Of a DNA stretch of 64,000 nt, positions 58,613 to 64,000 are shown piece after piece. A model generated the notes under the pieces. That model was not told the DNA's origin. It was given only the letters and a program-made list of their open reading frames with translations, and ran no database searches. Position 1 is the first letter of the stretch; every line of letters begins with the position of its first letter. Position numbers and translations under genes: made by a program. Source of the stretch: Litsea cubeba (taxonomy: Eukaryota; Streptophyta; Magnoliopsida; Laurales; Lauraceae); contig CM022948.1 in assembly GCA_012931725.1 (NCBI GenBank), positions 69,976,444-70,040,443 of the forward strand, in the 5' to 3' direction.

Positions 58613-59540
58613 CTGATCCAACAGATGTCCTCATCTAGTGATTTGAAGAAAGCCACATCATACTTGGGTCTTCTTCACCTGTTGTTACAGACTCCTACTG
58701 CCTACAACACAATATATATTTGCTAAATGCGCCCGCACTTAGTCTTTAATACATCATTCAAGCACCTTACATCTGAAAGTTACAAGAATAATGAAAATTA
58801 CAACTGTTTTACATGAACAAGCACAATAATATACTCAAGACTCCACCTAAGTATATCCTTCTGTACTTCAAAGTCCATCTTCCCAGTTAGCCAGCAACCC
58901 TTTGCTGTGTGCATCGACTCCAACCGAGACACTCATCCTTTTCAGCACTGCACCAATAGTGTTAATGGTTCAAAATTGTAATCAAACAGCCCCTACTGTT
59001 CTAGACCACAATCTTTTACACGAACCATTCCATATCCCCTTGATAAGTTTCACCTACTGGATTCACCCAAAAGACTGTAATTTGTCCATTAAATTCCAAT
59101 TTTGACGCCGCCAAATGCCACAGTCAAAAGTATTCACTGTGTGATACCCCTACACCACCATAGAATTCACCAATGCTAGTTGAAGCAAATGACTATACTC
59201 CTGTATTGTTCTTACAACAAGTAAAACCAAATCATCATCATGGTGCACCAACACCCTACTTTGGTCATAAAGCTTCAAACGATTACCTTTTCCAAGGCAA
59301 CTCATCACCAGGGCCTGGTTAGTGATCCTCAGTTGACCAACAAAAACACCACAGTCCTTCGTTATAGTCCACTCCACGGACAACAACCTCCTGCAGACTG
59401 ATCTCCATTCTTGGTCTCAATCACCACCAAAACAATGGGGAAAAAACCTGTTAGGTCCCACCTACTAGTTGCATGGGATTCACCCTAGCAAGTACCTCTC
59501 CCGGTTCAGCAACTATGGCATTCAGACTCTCCTTCTTAGG
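58613..59540 (-). other. L4 internal region after gag
   Basis: No protease, reverse transcriptase or integrase motif. A 78-codon frame at 59150-59386 (minus) is not recognised and may be the remains of the gag C-terminus or of untranslated sequence. Confidence 0.6.
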
Positions 59541-60531
59541 ACAATCCCTCGCTCGATGCTATCCTTGGCAAATGAAGCACCCAAAGTTGGCCTTTGCGGG
59601 CTTTCCTTGTTCCCCATTGCCATTGGACTGTTTGTCCTTGCCATCATCACCATTTCCATTCTTCTTTTTCCCATTCTTTGAACCTTTGGACTTGGACTTC
59701 TCAGTGTCTGAGGCCTCTACCCATTCAGACTTGTAGTCCACCAATGCCTCTACTACAGTAATTGCAGTAGAGAGATCCTTCACATTCTGGCGTCGCAATT
59801 CAACCTGAGCCCACCCCTACAGACTAGTGATAAAGTTAAAACAATTTGTCATCCTCATACATGTTTTTCACATCAAGCATGAGAGAGGAGAAATGTTTAA
59901 CATATTCTCGAACTGCGCCAGTATGTTTGAGTTTTCTTAGAGCTTCACGTGCCACCCAGGCCACGTTACAGGGCATGAATTGATCCTTCAATTCCTTCTT
60001 CAGATTATCCCACAAGGTGATCTCTGCACGACCTGCCTCTTGGTCGTTGTCTACACGCGTTCGCCGCCAAAGCTTAGCGTCACCAGCAAGATACATGCTA
60101 GCAATAGTCACCATTTTTTCAACAGGAGTATGAACAGCCTTGAAATATTGTTCCATATCCCAAAGAAAGTTTTCCAGATCCTTTTTGCTTCGAGCACCAG
60201 AGAAGGGTTTCGGTTCAGGGACCTTGACCCGTCTCTTCTCTGAACCGGCAACCGAACCATGAATGGCCCTCTTCACCAGGGTCAATTCACTAGAGAGGGA
60301 ATCAAACTGTTGTTGCCCTTGTTCCATCCAAGACAGGATGTCTGCACGCAGTTCCTCCAACTATGCAGAACGTTCCTTCAGCAACTCCTCAATTGATTTC
60401 GTCTTCTCAGCCAATACCGTCAGCCTTGGGCCAAAGGTAATTTGTTAAGCGTTTGCATCATTCGGGCCTTCAACCTTTTCTTCCAGATGAGGAACGTGCT
60501 CTCGGACTTGTTCCAGCGCTGACTTTTACAT
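59541..60531 (-). pseudogene. L4 gypsy-type Gag, inactivated by stops and one frameshift
   Basis: Minus-strand reading starts at ATG 60531. Successive pieces give SALEQVREHVPHLEEKVEG, TKSIEELLKERS, then LEELRADILSWMEQG. The capsid domain follows (PEPKPFSGARSKKDLENFL, YLAGDAKLWWRT-type LAGDAKLWRR, LKDQFMP, LRKLKHTGAVREYVKHFS). After one extra T near 59836 come LRRQNVKDLSTAI, a Lys/Gly/Asn linker and CFICQG-HRARDCPKKE, a C-x2-C-x3-H-x4-C knuckle interrupted by a stop. In-frame stops lie just after the start, at about 60448, at 60361-60363, at 59817-59819 and at 59559-59561. No pol domains follow. Confidence 0.8.
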
Positions 60532-60571
60532 GATCAGCGGACTAAAATTACTCCCAGTTTACCAAAACTGA

Positions 60572-60584
60572 GGCTCTGATACCA
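60572..60584 (-). promoter_or_regulatory. L4 primer-binding site
   Basis: TGGTATCAGAGCC on the minus strand, two bases after the 5' LTR end (CCCCGTGACA). Confidence 0.9.
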
Positions 60585-60586
60585 GT

Positions 60587-62278
60587 TGTCACGGGGTAGA
60601 TTTTTCACCTAAAAATCTTTGCCGTGTGGCGTTAAGGACACCGGTCTCTTAACCAGCCAACCAACAAGCACACACACAAACAACAATAAAGGAATTGGAA
60701 GGAGATAATTGTAGACAACACAATGCAAATACAGATCACTTGATTAATTTGACACCAGCCCTCTCTCATTAATCAAAATTGTGGGACGAGCCCTTACAAA
60801 GAATTACCACTCATAACTCTCTGTAACACTCTCATACAAAGATCCCTCTTGAATCTTTGTCTAAACCCTGAAGCCTCACCTGAGATTATCTCCTAGGGTA
60901 ACTCCTTTCTCTGTCTTAGTTTCTGTTCTAAGACTTCAGTTTGAGACTTCTCTCTTGTCTCTCCCTGTCTCTCCTTGTCTAATTCGAATCTGCAACCATA
61001 CAGTCCTATTTAAACAAGTCTCTGGCCAATTAGACAGTGCCACCAAGGCTAACTGCATGCCACTTGGCCCCTCAAACAGTTGCCAACGTCCTGTTGGAAA
61101 TAAGCCACTGAGGGGCAGTTTGTCTGAGCAGTTGCATGCCACCTGTCATGCTTTTGTTGGTTCAAGTAGTCCTCCACATGTCCAACACACTTCACAGACC
61201 AAACTGCCATGGCAGTTCCTGAAACTACCCACCCAAGTGGCTGCCACATCATTCCAAACCAACTAGCAACTACCTTTGTGAAAAGGCATGCCACACAGCA
61301 CCAACTGTGTCTTCCACGTGGGCTACACCAGCCCCAGCACAAGGGGAAGAAACCCCATGCACCAATCCAGCACGCCACTGTCTCTGTTCGGACCACCATG
61401 TCCAGGCACGAGGGTGTGGGCCCCACGCACCAAATTCCCAACCGCAACCCAACCAATGCACAACCGAGGCCCCCAAGGCCATTCATAGTGCATTATGTGC
61501 ATATCGTGTGCTAACAGTGCCCACCGTCCATTTTTCCACCCAACAGGCATACATGCTACATAGTAGAGTTATGTGCCACCCATTGTTTCTCACCGCCTGG
61601 GTATAAACGTCCGAAAATGACGTAATGAAAATTTCGGGCACTTCACGGACTCCAATGCACAAATCCTTTTACATAATGATTGTTCAGCATGTTTAACATC
61701 ATTTCAATGCATTAGACATGCATTTGGACCCATAAAATACAAGGTTGGTCGATGGTCTAAATCTGCCGCACATAGTTCCTGCATGACGTCGACAGACAAT
61801 TCTTATAAGCCTCGTAGTGCTCGCACGTCCTCGACTACAGCATCCACAGCTCTTGCAGCACCTGCACGACGTCGACCGCAGTTCCAGCAAACCTCGCAGC
61901 ATTCACACGACATCGTTCACAGCAACACCAACATGCGAACGACGTCCCTCGCAGCAACACAGCAACGTGTACACACTGCCATCCACACAGCACAACTACT
62001 GCACACTCCACGTGCAGCACGTTACTGCAAACACCACGTGCAGCACCGCACGTCGTGCACACTATTCACTGCACAACATTGTTAGGCATCAACATCCATC
62101 GCACCAACGACCGGAGGGCAGAAACCATCTGCACCAAGGGACCAATATGCAGTGTTTAATTATCATAGCACAGTCCATATGCACCAATGGACTGTTTGTG
62201 CAGTAGTTAGGTCTAGGACCACCAACTCCACCACACCATCTGCGCACCAACTCAGTGTGACCAATTTAGGGGCTAACA
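60587..62278 (-). repeat. L4 5' LTR
   Basis: 1692 bp, TGTTAGCCCC...CCGTGACA on the minus strand. About 40 bp longer than its partner through small indels such as that near 61670-61705. Confidence 0.85.
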
Positions 62279-63268
62279 TTCGACCTCAATGCCTACATCC
62301 ACTACCGGCCTGTGATTCAACACCCCACCGAATTTCCACTATTTATGCTTTTCCAAAAGGCTAAGCAATAACGTCAACAATATGCTTTCCAAGGCTAAGC
62401 AATAACCTTATAATGTTGTTTTTCAGGGCTAAACAACAACCTATACAAGATGCTTTTCTAGGCTAAGCAATAACCTTTACACAATGATTTTCTTTCTCAA
62501 GAAAGTGTCTAAACACTTAGAAGAGAAATAAATTAAGCTCTATTACAATGCCTCTTAAATAGGCGAATATGAAAGTTTAAATCAACTCACACAAACACAC
62601 TAAGAATTACAAAGATGAATTCTTATGAACTGTATGTGTGTGAAAACTTCAATCAAGTTCAAAATTAAGCTCATTCAAAATATGCTCAAAGCATTTTAAA
62701 GATTAATGCACACAAAGATATGATTAAAGTATATGCAAATCACTTCAACAACTACAAACTTGTTAAAGGTATGAAAATCAAAAGATCACAAGTTGTATGA
62801 AAATGTTTTAAGCCTAATCAAGTGATGCTGTACAATGTTGTTTTCAAAAACTAATTTAACTAAGATTTAAATGAATGAAAACAACAAAGAAAGATTCAAC
62901 CAAGAAATAGAATCATGCTAAAACGGAAATCAAAGATTTTCATAAAACATGATTTATAAAGTTTTAAAAAAAACTTGGTTTGAATCTAAGTGAAGAATCC
63001 TATGACTTAAAATCAAAGATTAAAGGAAGTAGAGGATTCAACACATCATAGTTAATATGCTTAAAATCATTTACCAATAATTTAGACAAAGCATAAAAAC
63101 ATATGATTAATAAAGGGAAAGCTTACTTGGTAGTTTAACTTCATTAATCCAAGCTTTAGCTTTTCCTAATGACCCATTAGCCTTCCTTAGCTCTTCCCCT
63201 TTCTTTGTTTTTAAAACTCCTCAAGAATGGCTTAAAAATCATCAACTTTTGCCAAAGGAAAGAGCTTG

Positions 63269-63276
63269 CTTTTATA
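63269..63276 (-). promoter_or_regulatory. TATA box, L3 5' LTR
   Basis: TATAAAAG on the minus strand, just downstream of the motif cluster. Confidence 0.65.
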
Positions 63277-63298
63277 GAAAATTTGGCCCAATGGCTAC

Positions 63299-63543
63299 CT
63301 GTCGGTCGACCGACACCTTAACGGTCAGATTCCAACGGTAAAAAAATTTACCGTTGTACAGGTGTAGGTCAACCGACATGAACCGACAAATGAACCGACA
63401 CCTAAACCAACATGAACCTACACTCGAACGGACAGAGAAAATCTGAAATTTGTAACTCTTTGGAAATGGGACCGACAGAGGTTCTCGGTTGGCCTCGGTT
63501 CCGCTGTCGGTTGACCGACACCTTGACGTCGGTTGACCGACAG
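63299..63543. repeat. TCGGT/ACCGA cluster, L3 5' LTR
   Basis: Same arrangement as in the 3' LTR: GTCGGTCGACCGACA nearest the TATA box and two GTCGGTTGACCGACA palindromes at the far end. Confidence 0.9.
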
Positions 63544-63917
63544 CCTGATACAAAAAATCCCAACTTTACATATTTTAAAGTATTTTCTTAAGGGGATTTT
63601 TGGGGCCATTAAACCAAGCTTGGAAACATGATTTTAAATCATCTAGGTGCTTTTAAAATCATGAAACATAAAAAGCCAAATATAATTTGAAACTTTAAAA
63701 CATAGGCTAGCTTGATTTGTAAAAATTCTTTTCAAAAACAAATGCATCCAAGATTTAAATCCAAAACATGCACAAACTATAAGATTTGCAATATTTAAAA
63801 CAATGCATGTATAATTCCAGATTTCAAGATTTTCTAAATCTAAATCATGTGTGAAAATTCAAGTGATGAATAAAATGAATATGCATCCATCAAATTGCAA
63901 TATACAAAATCATAACA

Positions 63918-64000
63918 CTAAGAAGGCTTTGGGTCAATAGGAAAGCTAAAGCTTGGATTAATGAAGTTAAATCTCTAAGTAAGTTTTAGTTTTCTTAATC
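63918..64000 (+). mobile_element. Host L3 LTR (plus strand) resumes
   Basis: After the second CTAAG copy the sequence matches the L3 LTR downstream of the break at 50894 (TTGGATTAATGAAGTTAAA and AAGTAAG). It continues past the window end. Confidence 0.75.

Larger units (their letters stand above)
56946..62278 (-). mobile_element. Complete gag-only LTR element (family L4, TR-GAG-like), minus strand
   Basis: LTRs of 1655 bp (56946-58600) and 1692 bp (60587-62278) begin TGTTAGCCCC and end with TGACA on the minus strand. The flanks are TTCGG (56941-56945) and TTCGA (62279-62283), a 5-bp target duplication with one change. The primer site is at 60572-60584 and the polypurine tract near 58601-58612. 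The 2-kb internal region encodes only a degraded gypsy-type Gag. It is inserted in the 5' LTR of the L3 element. Confidence 0.9.
50895..63917 (-). mobile_element. Complete L3 copia (SIRE/Maximus-like) element lacking pol, minus strand
   Basis: The target duplication CTAAG lies at 50890-50894 and 63918-63922. The 3' LTR is 50895-52759. The 5' LTR is 56739-56945 plus 62279-63917, interrupted by the L4 element. The primer site is at 56724-56736, and the polypurine tract GCAAAGGGGGAGA precedes the 3' LTR. The internal region (about 4 kb) contains gag remnants near the 5' end and long A+T-rich non-coding DNA where pol should be. The purine tract preceded by GTCAAATT is typical of SIRE-type copia elements. 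Confidence 0.9.
62279..63917 (-). repeat. L3 5' LTR, 5' portion
   Basis: On the minus strand it starts TGTTATGATTTTGTATATTG at 63917. It contains the TCGGT/ACCGA cluster (63299-63543) and TATAAAAG (63269-63276), and is cut at 62279 by the L4 element. Confidence 0.85.

Noticed and set aside
57494..58638. Several 65-105 codon frames in the L4 LTRs (repeated at 60936-62364)
   Set aside because: They fall in LTR sequence and occur on both strands, so they reflect C+A-rich composition with few stops.

Overview
This is nuclear DNA from a flowering plant. The one clear host gene is split by conventional GT-AG introns, and the surroundings are dominated by plant-type LTR retrotransposons, a Pack-MULE, a Helitron, hAT and Harbinger-like elements and SINE/LINE scraps. 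I cannot name the species. No rRNA, intact tRNA, organellar insert or CRISPR array was recognised.

Layout. (1) Positions 1-11.4 kb hold the 5' half of a dynamin-related GTPase gene of the DRP3 type on the minus strand. Nine exons between 11199 and 1577 encode about 398 residues, and the remainder lies left of the window. Intron 8 is about 5 kb and full of DNA-transposon debris. (2) 11.4-13.8 kb is the repeat-rich upstream flank, with duplicated blocks, a Tourist-like MITE and a 141-bp tandem repeat. (3) 13.8-17.3 kb is the 3' end of a gypsy-type element (here family L1) on the minus strand. It is followed by a copy of the DRP3 5' region that has lost exon 1. (4) 18.49-20.23 kb is a non-autonomous Helitron filled with a roughly 143-bp tandem array of trimeric higher-order structure. 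(5) 21.07-23.15 kb is a Pack-MULE with long terminal inverted repeats, a perfect 9-bp target duplication and a captured fragment of an N-acetylglutamate kinase gene. (6) 24.7-27.3 kb is an L1 3' LTR, followed by a minus-strand LTR fragment related to family L2. (7) 29.8-41.1 kb is a LARD-like element (family L2): 3.6-kb LTRs around about 2 kb of non-coding DNA, with a truncated hAT transposon in its 3' LTR. (8) 41.1-50.1 kb is a mosaic of L1 gag, LTR pieces and two decayed copia fragments. (9) 50.2-64 kb is a clean nest: a copia LTR (family L3, plus strand) is split by a complete L3 element on the minus strand (duplication CTAAG), whose 5' LTR is split by a gag-only element (family L4).

Working relationships. 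L2, L3 and L4 all have the 5'-TGGTATCAGAGC primer site (initiator Met tRNA type), and in all three the pol genes are missing, so they would depend on enzymes supplied by other elements. The most unusual signal is a dense cluster of short self-complementary words (TCGGT-NN-ACCGA type) inside the LTRs of both L2 and L3. In L3 it lies directly upstream of a TATA box. An L2-related LTR has a comparable cluster built on a different palindrome, CCGCTCGAGCGG.
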